Below, in pieces: positions 32,237-40,083 of a DNA stretch of 64,000 bases; position 1 is the stretch's first letter; each line of letters opens with the position of its first letter. The DNA is from Pseudactinotalea terrae (GTDB taxonomy: Bacteria; Actinomycetota; Actinomycetes; Actinomycetales; Beutenbergiaceae), in contig NZ_WNXZ01000003.1 in NCBI RefSeq assembly GCF_009733845.1, forward strand, positions 372,001 to 436,000, in the 5' to 3' direction. The notes under the pieces are model-generated. The model saw only the letters and a program-made list of their open reading frames with translations. It did no database searches and was not told where the DNA came from. Position numbers and translations under genes: made by a program.

Positions 32237-32988
32237 GCGACCGGTTCAGCCTCGCAGGCAAGACGGCCGTCGTCACGGGTGCCGGTTCAGGGATCGGACG
32301 GGCGATCGCCTTCGGGTACGCCGACGCCGGCGCGCACGTGATCGCGTGGGGACGCACCGCCTCGGTCGAGACCGTGGTCGCCGAGATCACGGCGGCGGGC
32401 GGGAGCGCCGAGCCGGTGGTCGCCGACCTCGCTGACCTCGAGGCGGCCGCCGAGACCGCGAGGGCGCTGGCCCGGGAGCGACAGGTGGGTGTGCTCGTCA
32501 ACAACGCCGGGGTGATCCACCGGGGCGCGTCGGAGCAGGTGCCCTACGAGCGGTGGCAGGAGGTGCGGACCGTCAACCTCGATGCGGTCTGGCTGCTGAG
32601 CCAGGCCTTCGGGTCGGCCATGCTGGAGCGCGGCCAGGGGAGGATCATCACGATCGCGTCGATGCTGTCGTTCCAGGGCGGGCGGCAGGTGGCGGGCTAT
32701 GCGGCGACCAAGCATGCCGTCGTCGGGCTCACCCGCGCGCTCGCGAACGAGTGGGCCGGCCGAGGCGTCGCGGTGAACGCGCTGGCGCCGGGCTACGTCG
32801 TGACGGCCAACACGGCACCGTTGCGCGCGGACGAGCAGCGCGCAGCGGAGATCAGCAGCCGGATCCCCGCGGGCCGGTGGGCGATGCCGGAGGACCTCGT
32901 CGGGCCTGCGATCTTCCTGGCGAGCGACGCCGCCTCCTACGTTCATGGCGAGGTCCTCGCCGTCGACGGCGGCTGGTTGGCGTCCTAG
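32233..32988 (+). CDS. kduD: 2-deoxy-D-gluconate/2,5-diketo-3-deoxygluconate dehydrogenase
   Basis: A 251-residue classical SDR. Motifs: TGAGSGIGRAIA at residues 15-26, NNAG near 89-92, catalytic Ser in IASMLSFQGG and YAATK near 156-160, and the C-terminal GEVLAVDGGWLAS. Similarity pattern and placement after kduI identify KduD, which reduces 2,5-diketo-3-deoxygluconate to 2-keto-3-deoxygluconate. GTG start overlaps the kduI stop (GTGA). Genes for KDG kinase and KDPG aldolase are not in the window, so they must be elsewhere. A dispersed repeat follows 20 bases after the stop. Confidence 0.9.
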   Translation: MSDRFSLAGKTAVVTGAGSGIGRAIAFGYADAGAHVIAWGRTASVETVVAEITAAGGSAEPVVADLADLEAAAETARALARERQVGVLVNNAGVIHRGASEQVPYERWQEVRTVNLDAVWLLSQAFGSAMLERGQGRIITIASMLSFQGGRQVAGYAATKHAVVGLTRALANEWAGRGVAVNALAPGYVVTANTAPLRADEQRAAEISSRIPAGRWAMPEDLVGPAIFLASDAASYVHGEVLAVDGGWLAS

Positions 32989-33008
32989 CGCGTCGACAGG
33001 TCGGATCT

Positions 33009-33066
33009 GGGGTCGTCTAGGTCCGCCATGCGGACCCGACGCACCCCACAGCGCTTTCCGCGGGTG
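33009..33066 (+). repeat. dispersed repeat copy C
   Basis: A 58-base element matching copy A closely: GGGGTCGTC start, GGTCCGCcatGCGGACC hairpin (perfect 7-bp stem with a 3-base loop), then ACCCCACAGCGCTTTCCGC. It begins 20 bases after the kduD stop, in the gap between convergent genes. Possibly a transcription-ending or REP-like element. Confidence 0.8.
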
Positions 33067-33094
33067 ATCCCGGTGGGGCAGGGTGGGACGGAGC

Positions 33095-33146
33095 GGGCGG
33101 GTCCGGCGGGCGGGTCCGGCGGGCGGGTCCGGCGGGCAGGTCCGGC
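33095..33146. repeat. 13-bp tandem repeat, four units
   Basis: GGGCGGGTCCGGC is repeated three times exactly and once with one change (GGGCAGGTCCGGC), filling 52 bases immediately after the stop of the minus-strand methyltransferase gene. The copy number is likely variable between strains. No coding meaning on either strand. Confidence 0.9.
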
Positions 33147-33157
33147 GGGGCGGGAGG

Positions 33158-33790
33158 CTACCGCTTGACGGCGACCAGCAGCCCGCCGCCGACCGGGAGG
33201 AGGGCGGGGAGGAGCCGCTCGTCGTCGCGGATCTGCTTGCCGAGCTCGCGCATGGCCACGGTGTCCTCGTCGCGGCGCGCGGGGTCGGCGACGCGGTCGT
33301 GCCAGAGGGCGTCGTTGACGGCCAGCGCGCCGCCGCTGCGCAGCATGCGCACGGCCTGGTCGGCGTAGTCGGCGGCCTCGGCGGGGTCGCCGTCGACGTA
33401 CACGAGGTCGTAGGCGCCGTCGGCGAGCCGGGGCAGCACGTCGAGCGCGCGGCCCGAGATCGTGCGGGTGCGCGTGGACTTGATGCCGGCGGCGGCGAAG
33501 GCCTCCTTGGCGGCCCGCTGGTGCTCGACCTCGACGTCGATGGTGGTGAGCACGCCGTCGGGAGCCATGCCCTCGAGCATCCACAGCGCCGATACCCCGG
33601 TGCCGGTGCCGACCTCGGCCACCGCGCGGGCGTGCAGGGCGGCGGCGAGCAGCCGCAGGGTGGCGCCGGCCCCGGCCGAGACGGCGTCGATCCCCATCTC
33701 CTCGGCACGGTCACGGGCGTCGCGAACCGTCTCGGGCTCGGTGCTGAACTCCTCGGTGTAGGCCCAGCTCTGGACCTTGTCGCTGGCGAT
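33158..33790 (-). CDS. O-methyltransferase (SAM-dependent), non-standard start
   Basis: A class I SAM-dependent O-methyltransferase, homologous in pattern to M. tuberculosis Rv1220c, which also lies divergent to sigE. SAM-binding AEVGTGTGVSALWML and the DLVYVDGDP metal/catalytic Asp segment are clear, ending LPVGGGLLVAVKR. The first ATG in frame (33697) would give only 179 residues and cut off the family N terminus, yet about 31 upstream codons encode the expected SDKVQSWAYTEEF block. No ATG, GTG or TTG occurs before the upstream stop; a GGGAGG ribosome binding site is placed 6 bases before an ATC codon at 33790. I annotate from that ATC (210 residues). A rare start codon or a base error are both possible. 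Confidence 0.7.
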   Translation of the reverse strand: MASDKVQSWAYTEEFSTEPETVRDARDRAEEMGIDAVSAGAGATLRLLAAALHARAVAEVGTGTGVSALWMLEGMAPDGVLTTIDVEVEHQRAAKEAFAAAGIKSTRTRTISGRALDVLPRLADGAYDLVYVDGDPAEAADYADQAVRMLRSGGALAVNDALWHDRVADPARRDEDTVAMRELGKQIRDDERLLPALLPVGGGLLVAVKR

Positions 33791-33796
33791 GATGAG

Positions 33797-33802
33797 CCTC
33801 CC
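33797..33802 (-). promoter_or_regulatory. ribosome binding site deciding the methyltransferase start
   Basis: GGGAGG on the minus strand, 6 bases before the ATC codon at 33790-33788. It is the only strong ribosome binding site near the conserved N terminus of the methyltransferase, and supports translation starting upstream of the first in-frame ATG. Confidence 0.55.
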
Positions 33803-33929
33803 GGTGTCCGAGTCGTGCAGCTGCAGGCGGCTGGCCTGTGAAGGATGACCCTAGCGCGCGGCCGCCCGCCAGGTGCGGAGCGAGCGCCGACCCGGAACAC
33901 CGGGGCGCCCTCGCACGTTCACACTCACA

Positions 33930-33960
33930 GGAAACACTCAGCCCGGCGACATATCGTCGG
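33930..33960 (+). promoter_or_regulatory. possible ECF-type autoregulated promoter of the sigma factor
   Basis: GGAAAC (33930-33935), resembling the GGAAC -35 of SigE-type promoters, and CGTCGG (33955-33960), resembling a CGTC/CGTT -10, with a 19-base spacer that is slightly long. ATG is at 33967, which would make the message leaderless. CCGGCGA-CATA-TCGTCGG in the same place is nearly palindromic. Weak. Confidence 0.3.
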
Positions 33961-33966
33961 ACCACG

Positions 33967-34578
33967 ATGAACGAGGACGTGCAGGTGACCGAGCCCCAGA
34001 CCGCTGATACCGCTCCGGCGGGTGCTGCGGCCTGGCAACCTCCCACGTGGGAGCAGATCGTCACGCAGCACACCGACCGCGTGTACCGGCTCGCCTACCG
34101 CCTGACCGGCAACAAGGCCGACGCCGAGGACCTCACGCAGGAGACGTTCGTGCGCGTGTTCCGGTCCCTCGACCGCTACCAGCCGGGCACCTTCGAGGGC
34201 TGGCTGCACCGCATCACCACCAACCTGTTCCTCGACGGCGCACGCCGCAGGACCCGGCTGCGTTTCGACGCGCTGGGGGAGTCGGCCGAGCGGGTCCAGG
34301 CCTCCGACCGCACCTCGCCCGAGCGCGGGTTCGAGCACGAGAACCTCGACCTCGACATCCAGGAGGCGTTGAACGCCCTGAAGCCGCAGTTCCGCGCCGC
34401 CGTGGTGCTCTGCGACATCGAGGGTCTCTCCTACGAGGAGATCGGTGCCACCCTCGGCGTCTCGACCGGCACCGTGCGTTCCCGGATCCACCGCGGTCGC
34501 GCCCAGCTCCGGGAGGCCCTAGCGCACCGCGCACCTCGTCCCAAGCCGACCTTCAGTCCGGGGATCACCGCCGTATGA
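33967..34578 (+). CDS. sigE: ECF RNA polymerase sigma factor, SigE-like
   Basis: A 203-residue group 4 sigma factor. Region 2 ([34 protein letters not shown]-type, residues about 35-68) and region 4 ([45 protein letters not shown], about 140-185) are standard. The ATG at 33967 is chosen because homology starts shortly after it; a GTG 43 codons earlier is in the methyltransferase leader. Next come an anti-sigma factor, an HtrA protease and TatB, the same order as sigE-rseA-htrA-tatB in mycobacteria. It should direct the envelope-stress response. Confidence 0.93.
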   Translation: MNEDVQVTEPQTADTAPAGAAAWQPPTWEQIVTQHTDRVYRLAYRLTGNKADAEDLTQETFVRVFRSLDRYQPGTFEGWLHRITTNLFLDGARRRTRLRFDALGESAERVQASDRTSPERGFEHENLDLDIQEALNALKPQFRAAVVLCDIEGLSYEEIGATLGVSTGTVRSRIHRGRAQLREALAHRAPRPKPTFSPGITAV

Positions 34579-35342
34579 ACCATCTCGGTGCCCTGATCAC
34601 ACCGTTCGTCGACGGCGAGCTCAGCGCCGCTCGCGCCGCCGAGGCACGGGCGCACCTGAGCGACTGCTCCGAGTGCCGCCGCCTGCTCCTGATGGAACAG
34701 GCGGCGCGCCGCCGCACGCAGGCCTCGGCCCACGGTGTCCAGGCCAGTGCCGAGCTCACCGCCCGCCTGCTCGCGATGCCGACCGGCCCGGTCCCAGCGG
34801 CAGCCCCGCTCCGCTCGCGTCGTACCCCGTTCATCCTCGGCGGCGGGGTGGCGCTCGTCGGTCTGTTCGTGCTCACCCTCGTCGTGCTCGGCGCGCCACG
34901 TGCCGATCACCCCAGCGCGCTGCTGTCCGCGACCGCCGACGCCGCCGACCTCGCCACGCCGAGCACGCGCGCCGTCCCCCAGGCGGCGCTCTCCGGCTGG
35001 GCGCTGCCGGCGAACCACACGGTCCACAGCCTGGACCTCCTGGGCGAGGGCGACACCGAGACGCTCGACGTCGTGGTCGAGACCGCTGCAGGCGAGGTCC
35101 GCCTCCTCGAGCGCGTGGGATCGCTGGACGAGGAGGCCGTCGCGGGTATGCCGGCCAGCACGATCGCCGGCCGCACCGCCTACCTCGTGGAGGGGTGGTA
35201 CGTGCTCGAGTCCGGGCCCTGCGTGGTAGCGGTGCTCGGCGACGATCTCGCGGTCGAGATGGTCATCGACCAGCTCCCGCTGCCGGCGCCAGACGGCGTC
35301 CTCGGCCGGGTGGTCGCCGGCTGGCACGTGCTCGTCGGCTGA
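34575..35342 (+). CDS. rseA: zinc-binding anti-sigma factor, RseA-like
   Basis: A 255-residue anti-sigma factor. The N-terminal ZAS domain has the HxxxCxxC motif AHLSDCSEC (near residues 26-34) that holds zinc and clamps the sigma factor. A transmembrane helix follows at [21 protein letters not shown] (about 89-109), leaving about 145 residues outside the membrane. This is longer than the mycobacterial protein and includes a TM-anchored sensor portion. ATG overlaps the sigma factor stop, as usual for such pairs. Confidence 0.88.
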   Translation: MNHLGALITPFVDGELSAARAAEARAHLSDCSECRRLLLMEQAARRRTQASAHGVQASAELTARLLAMPTGPVPAAAPLRSRRTPFILGGGVALVGLFVLTLVVLGAPRADHPSALLSATADAADLATPSTRAVPQAALSGWALPANHTVHSLDLLGEGDTETLDVVVETAAGEVRLLERVGSLDEEAVAGMPASTIAGRTAYLVEGWYVLESGPCVVAVLGDDLAVEMVIDQLPLPAPDGVLGRVVAGWHVLVG

Positions 35343-35393
35343 GCGGCCTGGCCACCTGCACCGAGCACGGCTGATCTCGGGGAGAATGTCCTC

Positions 35394-36782
35394 ATGACGT
35401 CCCCGCCCGACGACGCGTGGGCGCCTCTCGGAGGAGGCGCAGCTCAGGCGCATGCTGAGTCCCGTGAACCGGGACCGACGACGGCGGCCCAGCCGATACC
35501 TCCGATCTCGCCTCCCGCAACGGCCCAGCAGAGCGAGGGCGCCGCGGGCGTGGGACCGGCACCCGTGACGTCGGCACCCGTGACGTCGGGCCCCGCATCG
35601 AGCCAGCAGGCAACGAGTGCCGTGCAGCCGCCGATGGCACCTCCACCTGGTGTGGCAGCGCCGCCACGCTCCCAGCGCCGCCGCAGGGGTGTGCCCGGGC
35701 TCGTCGTCGTGCTGCTCATGGTCGTCAGCCTGCTCATCGGTGCGCTCGTCGGCCTGGTGGGGCGACCGTGGCTGTTCCCGGCCGAGTCCGGCGCCACCGG
35801 CCTGCCCACCTCGCGCAGCGACACCCGCGGGGACCCGGTGGGCGACACGTGGATCAGCGAGATCGCCGCGATCGCGCTCCCGAGCACCGTGTTCATCGAG
35901 GTCCGGAGTGACGGCGCTGGTGTCACGGGCAGCGGTTTCGTGGTGCGCGAGGACGGGTACGTCGTGACCAACCACCACGTGGTCGAGACGGCTGTCGACG
36001 GCGGCGCCGAGATCACCATCGGGTTCTCCGACGGCACTGAGGACCGGGCCGAGGTCGTCGGCAGCACACCCGACTACGATCTCGCCGTGCTCAAGATCGA
36101 CCGCACCGGGCTCACCCCGCTCGTCCTGGGGGACTCGGACGGCATCGCGGTCGGGGACCCGGTGATCGCGGTCGGTGCGCCGCTCGGGCTCACGGGCTCG
36201 GTCACCTCGGGCATCGTGAGCGCCCTCAACAGACCCGTCACCGTGCGCAGCCCCGACGCCAGCGGCGCGGACCCCTCGAGCTACATCAACGCCGTGCAGA
36301 CCGACGCCGCGATCAACCGCGGCAACTCCGGTGGCCCGCTGATCGACGCGAACGGCGAGGTCGTGGGTGTGAACACGGCGGTCGCCCGTGACGCCTCCTC
36401 TGGTGGCGGCAACGAGCCAGGCTTCGCGATCCCCGCCAACCAGGTCCGTCACACCGTGGAGCAGATCATCGAGACCGGGCAGGCGACCTACCCGGTGATC
36501 GGGGTGCTCCTGGACCCTGATCACGACGGGGAGGGTGTGGCCGTCGCGAGCGACGAGGTCAACGGCTCCCCGGCGGTGACCCCGGGTGGGCCGGCCGACG
36601 AGGCCGGCATCCGGCCGGGTGACGTGATCGTCGCCGTCGACGGCGATCCGGTGAGTCAGCCGACGGAGCTGATCGTGCGCGTACGGGCGCACCTGCCCGG
36701 CGACTCGGTGGTGCTGACGATCCGTACGGGCTCCGACGAGCACGACATCGAGGTCGTCCTCGGTGAGCAGGTCAGCAAGTGA
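35394..36782 (+). CDS. htrA: membrane-anchored HtrA/DegP-type serine protease with PDZ domain
   Basis: A 462-residue trypsin-like protease. A proline/serine-rich cytoplasmic tail (1-96), with the small repeat PVTSAPVTSGP near 57-67, precedes one transmembrane helix (about 101-123). The catalytic triad is His195 (TNHHVV), Asp229 (DYDLAVLK) and Ser312 (GNSGGP). One PDZ domain occupies about 350-455 (GPADEAGIRPGDVIVAVDGDPV). It degrades or processes misfolded envelope proteins and probably cleaves the anti-sigma factor. Its position after rseA matches the conserved envelope-stress locus; the 51-base gap has no obvious promoter. Confidence 0.93.
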   Translation: MTSPPDDAWAPLGGGAAQAHAESREPGPTTAAQPIPPISPPATAQQSEGAAGVGPAPVTSAPVTSGPASSQQATSAVQPPMAPPPGVAAPPRSQRRRRGVPGLVVVLLMVVSLLIGALVGLVGRPWLFPAESGATGLPTSRSDTRGDPVGDTWISEIAAIALPSTVFIEVRSDGAGVTGSGFVVREDGYVVTNHHVVETAVDGGAEITIGFSDGTEDRAEVVGSTPDYDLAVLKIDRTGLTPLVLGDSDGIAVGDPVIAVGAPLGLTGSVTSGIVSALNRPVTVRSPDASGADPSSYINAVQTDAAINRGNSGGPLIDANGEVVGVNTAVARDASSGGGNEPGFAIPANQVRHTVEQIIETGQATYPVIGVLLDPDHDGEGVAVASDEVNGSPAVTPGGPADEAGIRPGDVIVAVDGDPVSQPTELIVRVRAHLPGDSVVLTIRTGSDEHDIEVVLGEQVSK

Positions 36783-36798
36783 GCATTAGGCTCAGCTC

Positions 36799-37365
36799 AT
36801 GAGCGCTGAGGAGATCGGGATCATCATCCTGCTCGCGCTCGTGGTGATCGGTCCGCAGCGGCTGCCGGAGTACGCCGAGCAGCTCGCGAAGCTGGTGAAG
36901 AACGTCCGGAAGATGGCCACGGGCGCCACCGAGACGATCCGTGAGGAGCTCGGTGACGAGATCGCCGACCTCGACCTCACCAAGTTCGACCCCCGTCAGT
37001 ACGACCCGCGCCGGATCGTGCGCGAGGCCCTGCTCGATGACATCATCCCGGCGACCAAGCCCGCCAAGAAGGCGACCACGACGACGGCGGCGAAGAGCAA
37101 CGGCTCGACGGCAGCGAAGAAGCCCGGCGTCACGCCGAGGACCCGCACCCCCAAGCCGGTCAGCAAGAACGGGCCCACCGCCGTCGCGGGGACCGCGGCG
37201 GCCGCCACAGCGACCGCTGCCGCCGCGACGGCCACGATCGAGGACGCCCCCGTCGGGGACGCCACGATCCAGGACGCGCCCGTCGAGGATGCGCCGGTCG
37301 AGGACGCCGCGCTCGCACTGGTGCCCTCCCCGCCGCTACCGCCCTTCGACGACGAGGCGACCTGA
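36799..37365 (+). CDS. tatB: Sec-independent translocase subunit TatB
   Basis: A 188-residue TatA/B family protein. An N-terminal transmembrane helix (EEIGIIILLALVVIGPQRLPEYAEQLAKL) runs into an amphipathic helix, with the conserved GPxxLP hinge. The length and position in sigE-rseA-htrA-tatB indicate TatB rather than TatA. The C-terminal half is low-complexity: Lys/Thr/Ala-rich, then degenerate pentapeptide-like repeats of the EDAPV type (near 150-170). A TAGGCT box lies 7 bases upstream of the ATG, so it may also have its own promoter. It converges on an ABC exporter operon 13 bases away. Confidence 0.88.
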   Translation: MSAEEIGIIILLALVVIGPQRLPEYAEQLAKLVKNVRKMATGATETIREELGDEIADLDLTKFDPRQYDPRRIVREALLDDIIPATKPAKKATTTTAAKSNGSTAAKKPGVTPRTRTPKPVSKNGPTAVAGTAAAATATAAAATATIEDAPVGDATIQDAPVEDAPVEDAALALVPSPPLPPFDDEAT

Positions 37366-37378
37366 GCCACCGCTGGCT

Positions 37379-38197
37379 TCACATGCGGCGCCGGTGCGCC
37401 CAGACCGCGAGCGGTGCGAGCACGGCGACGAGGATCGCGCTCCACAGCAGCGTCATCGCGACGGGGCCGGCTGCGGGGCCGCCCAGCAGCAGAGCACGGC
37501 TGGCGTCGATCGCGTGGCTGACGGGGTTGACGTCGACCCAGGCCTGCAGCCAGCCGGGCATGGTCTCGACCGGGGCTGCCATGCTCGTGCCGAACACGAG
37601 CGGGAACGGCAGCAGGAACCCGACCGTCGTGACGAGATTCTCGTCGCGGAGCACGACGGCCACCAGGACCGTGAGCCAGCCCAGCGCGAAGCCGAACACG
37701 ATCGCCAGGCCCACCGCCGCCAGCGCCGAGAGGAGATCGGTCTGCACGCGGAAGCCGAGGAGATACCCGAGCGCGAACAGCACCGCGGTGGCCAGCAGAT
37801 AGCGGATCGCATCGCCGACGACCGAGCCGAGCAGGGGGGAGGATCGTGCGATAGGCATGCTGCGGAAGCGATCGAAGATGCCCTTCTTCATGTCCTGCAC
37901 GATGCTCAACGAGGTGGAGACCTGGCCGGTGAGGATCGTCGTCAGCATCAGCACGCCGGGGAAGATGTACTGCAGGTACTCGCGCGAGGACCCGCTGACC
38001 GCGCCGCCGAACAGGTACACGAACAGCACCAGGAAGATGATGGGCAGGATCACGGCATCGAGCACCATGCCCGGGTTGCGCCGCGTCTTGGTGAGGCTCC
38101 GGCCGGCGAGCACGAACGTGTGCCTGAGGAGCCGCGCCGGTCCGGACCGGTTGCCGGGAGGCGCTGGGAGGTTCTGGCGGGTGGTGGTGGCAGTCAT
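37379..38197 (-). CDS. ABC-2 type exporter permease (DrrB-like)
   Basis: A 272-residue ABC-2 family membrane protein with six predicted helices (for example AVILPIIFLVLFVYLFGGAV and VAVVLRDENLVTTVGFLLPFPLVFGTSM). It matches daunorubicin-resistance DrrB-type permeases, with the RNPGMVLDAVILPI and VSTSLSIVQDMKKGIFDRFRSMPIARSS blocks. It works with the ATPase encoded immediately upstream (ATGA overlap). Substrate unknown: lipid, antibiotic or siderophore-like compounds are all possible. Confidence 0.88.
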   Translation of the reverse strand: MTATTTRQNLPAPPGNRSGPARLLRHTFVLAGRSLTKTRRNPGMVLDAVILPIIFLVLFVYLFGGAVSGSSREYLQYIFPGVLMLTTILTGQVSTSLSIVQDMKKGIFDRFRSMPIARSSPLLGSVVGDAIRYLLATAVLFALGYLLGFRVQTDLLSALAAVGLAIVFGFALGWLTVLVAVVLRDENLVTTVGFLLPFPLVFGTSMAAPVETMPGWLQAWVDVNPVSHAIDASRALLLGGPAAGPVAMTLLWSAILVAVLAPLAVWAHRRRM

Positions 38198-39159
38198 GCT
38201 GCGCCCTCCGTCTCGGTGTCGTGGTGGTGCGCTCGTCGTTGTCCGGTGAGGCCGAAGAACACGTCGTCGAGACCCGGGAGCCGCAGCGCGATCTCTGCCA
38301 CCCCGATCCCCGCTCTCTCGAGTGCCACGACGGTGCGCGTGAACGTGTGCTCCTCCTCGACGGCGGCGGTGATGACGCCGGTGGTGCCGCGCTCGATGAG
38401 GACCGCGTGCAGGCCGACGACGGCGCGAACCTCACCGAGCCGCTGCGGATCGCTCGGGCGGACGACGATCGTCCTGCCCCCCGCACGCTGCTTGAGCCCG
38501 GCCGGGGTGTCACGCGCGATCGCGCGGCCGTGGTCGATGACCGTGATCTCGTCGGCGAGCGCGTCGGCCTCCTCCAGGTGCTGGGTGGTCAGCAGCACGG
38601 TCGTTCCCTCGGCCGACAGCTCTCGGATGGTCGCCCACATGGTCTCCCGGCTGCCTGGGTCCAGGCCCGTGGTCGGTTCGTCGAGGAAGACGATCTGCGG
38701 CCGGCCGACGAGGCCGGCAGCCAGGTCGAGCCGGCGGCGCATGCCACCCGAGTACGTCGAGAGGTTGTCGTCGGCAGCGTGCTGCAGGTCGATCAGGTCG
38801 AGCAGGTCGGAGGCTCGCGAGCGAGCCTCGCCACGGGACAGGTCGAGCAGCCGCCCGAGCATCACGAGGTTCTCCCGCCCCGTGAGGTCCTCGTCGACGC
38901 TCGCGTACTGACCTGTCAGTCCGATGACCCGACGGGCGCGATCGGGATGGCGGACGGCGTCATGACCGTCGACCAGCACAGCGCCGGCGTCGGGCGCGAG
39001 CAGCGTGGCGAGGATGCGGAGCGCCGTCGTCTTCCCGGCGCCGTTGGGGCCCAGGATCCCCAGGATCTGGCCGCGCTCGCCGTACAGATCGAGACCGTCG
39101 AGGGCGGTCGTGCTGCCGAACCGTTTCACCACGTTCTCCAGCTCGAAGGCGTTGTCCAT
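38194..39159 (-). CDS. ABC exporter ATP-binding protein (DrrA-like)
   Basis: A 321-residue ATPase. Walker A GPNGAGKTT (near residues 36-44), signature YSGGMRRRLDLAAGL (near 137-151), Walker B IVFLDEPTTGLDP and the His loop TTQHLEEAD are intact. The C-terminal about 90 residues are the DrrA/CcmA-type extension. Start at the ATG 39159 (MDNAFELENVVKRFG); frames further upstream lack homology. It is divergent from an XRE/MmyB-like regulator gene, which probably controls it. Confidence 0.92.
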   Translation of the reverse strand: MDNAFELENVVKRFGSTTALDGLDLYGERGQILGILGPNGAGKTTALRILATLLAPDAGAVLVDGHDAVRHPDRARRVIGLTGQYASVDEDLTGRENLVMLGRLLDLSRGEARSRASDLLDLIDLQHAADDNLSTYSGGMRRRLDLAAGLVGRPQIVFLDEPTTGLDPGSRETMWATIRELSAEGTTVLLTTQHLEEADALADEITVIDHGRAIARDTPAGLKQRAGGRTIVVRPSDPQRLGEVRAVVGLHAVLIERGTTGVITAAVEEEHTFTRTVVALERAGIGVAEIALRLPGLDDVFFGLTGQRRAHHHDTETEGAA

Positions 39160-39240
39160 GTGTGACTCCCTGTTCGTCGGTGCTCTCGACGTCCGAGTCT
39201 GTGCGGCACCCAGAGGCGTGCCAATGACCTGTGAGGTAGT

Positions 39241-39265
39241 TGCCGATGGTGCAGCGGCATCGGCA
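39241..39265. promoter_or_regulatory. inverted repeat at the regulator start
   Basis: TGCCGATG (39241-39248) and CATCGGCA (39258-39265) are perfect complements around a 9-base loop, ending on the first base of the XRE-family ATG. It may be an autoregulatory operator shared with the divergent ABC exporter operon. Only geometry supports this. Confidence 0.4.
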
Positions 39266-40074
39266 TGCTGGCGGTCATGTCGCAGGAGACCGTGGGCACG
39301 CTCGTCCGCCACTGGCGCAAGCGGCGGCGGATGTCGCAGCTCGACATGTCGGGCTCGACCGGCGTCTCCGCGCGTCATCTCAGCTTCGTGGAGACTGGTC
39401 GGGCCGCCCCGAGCCGCGCCATGATCGAGCGGCTGTGCGAGGCGCTGGACGTACCGCTGCGGGAACGCAACGCGCTCTATCTAGCCGCCGGCTTCGCACC
39501 GGTGCACGACGAGCGACCGCTCGCCGATCTGGGTGCGGCCCGCGCGGCGGTGCGGACGGTGCTGCGCGGGCACGAGCCGTACCCCTCAGCAGCCGTGAAC
39601 CATCGCTGGGAGCTGCTGACGGCGAACCACGCGATGTCACGCTTCCTGACGGGGGTGCCCGAGGAGTTTCGGCACCCGCGCATCAACATGCTGCGCGCGA
39701 CGCTGCACCCGGAGTCCCTCGGACCGCAGATCCGGAACTACGAGCAGTGGCGCACGCACACGGTGCGCAGGATCCGACGACAGCTCGAGCGGACCGGTGA
39801 CCCGGCGCTCGACGACCTGCTGCGCGAGGTCGAGGGCTACCCGGTGCCGATGGGTGCGCGAGGGTCCGCGGCGCAGAGCTATGGCGACCTGATGGTGCCG
39901 ATGGTCCTCGACACCGAGATCGGCACGCTCTCGCTGTGCTATGTGCTGTCGGTGTTCGGGGCGCCGCGCGACGTGACGCTGGACGAGATCGCCATCGAGA
40001 CGAGCTTCCCCGCCGACGAGGCGACGCGTGCCGCGCTGGTCGCGATGGCCGAGCGCGAGGTCGCCGCCGGCTGA
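39265..40074 (+). CDS. XRE-family transcriptional regulator with MmyB-like ligand domain
   Basis: A 269-residue regulator. The helix-turn-helix covers about residues 8-65 (LVRHWRKRRRMSQLDMSGSTGVSARHLSFVETGRAAPSR-type), and the C-terminal domain matches the MmyB-like PAS-type ligand-binding domain (NHRWELLTANHAMSRFL and INMLRATLHPESLGP). In this family the ligand domain can bind fatty-acid-like molecules. ATG 39265 or 39277 may be the start. Divergent from a DrrAB-type exporter, arguing that it senses the exported compound. It converges on the mrp gene 9 bases away. Confidence 0.88.
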   Translation: MLAVMSQETVGTLVRHWRKRRRMSQLDMSGSTGVSARHLSFVETGRAAPSRAMIERLCEALDVPLRERNALYLAAGFAPVHDERPLADLGAARAAVRTVLRGHEPYPSAAVNHRWELLTANHAMSRFLTGVPEEFRHPRINMLRATLHPESLGPQIRNYEQWRTHTVRRIRRQLERTGDPALDDLLREVEGYPVPMGARGSAAQSYGDLMVPMVLDTEIGTLSLCYVLSVFGAPRDVTLDEIAIETSFPADEATRAALVAMAEREVAAG

Positions 40075-40083
40075 CGCGCCGGC

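Noticed and set aside
33838-33966. GTG at 33838 as the sigma factor start
   Set aside because: The added 43 residues have no similarity to sigma factors and cover the likely promoter and the methyltransferase leader.
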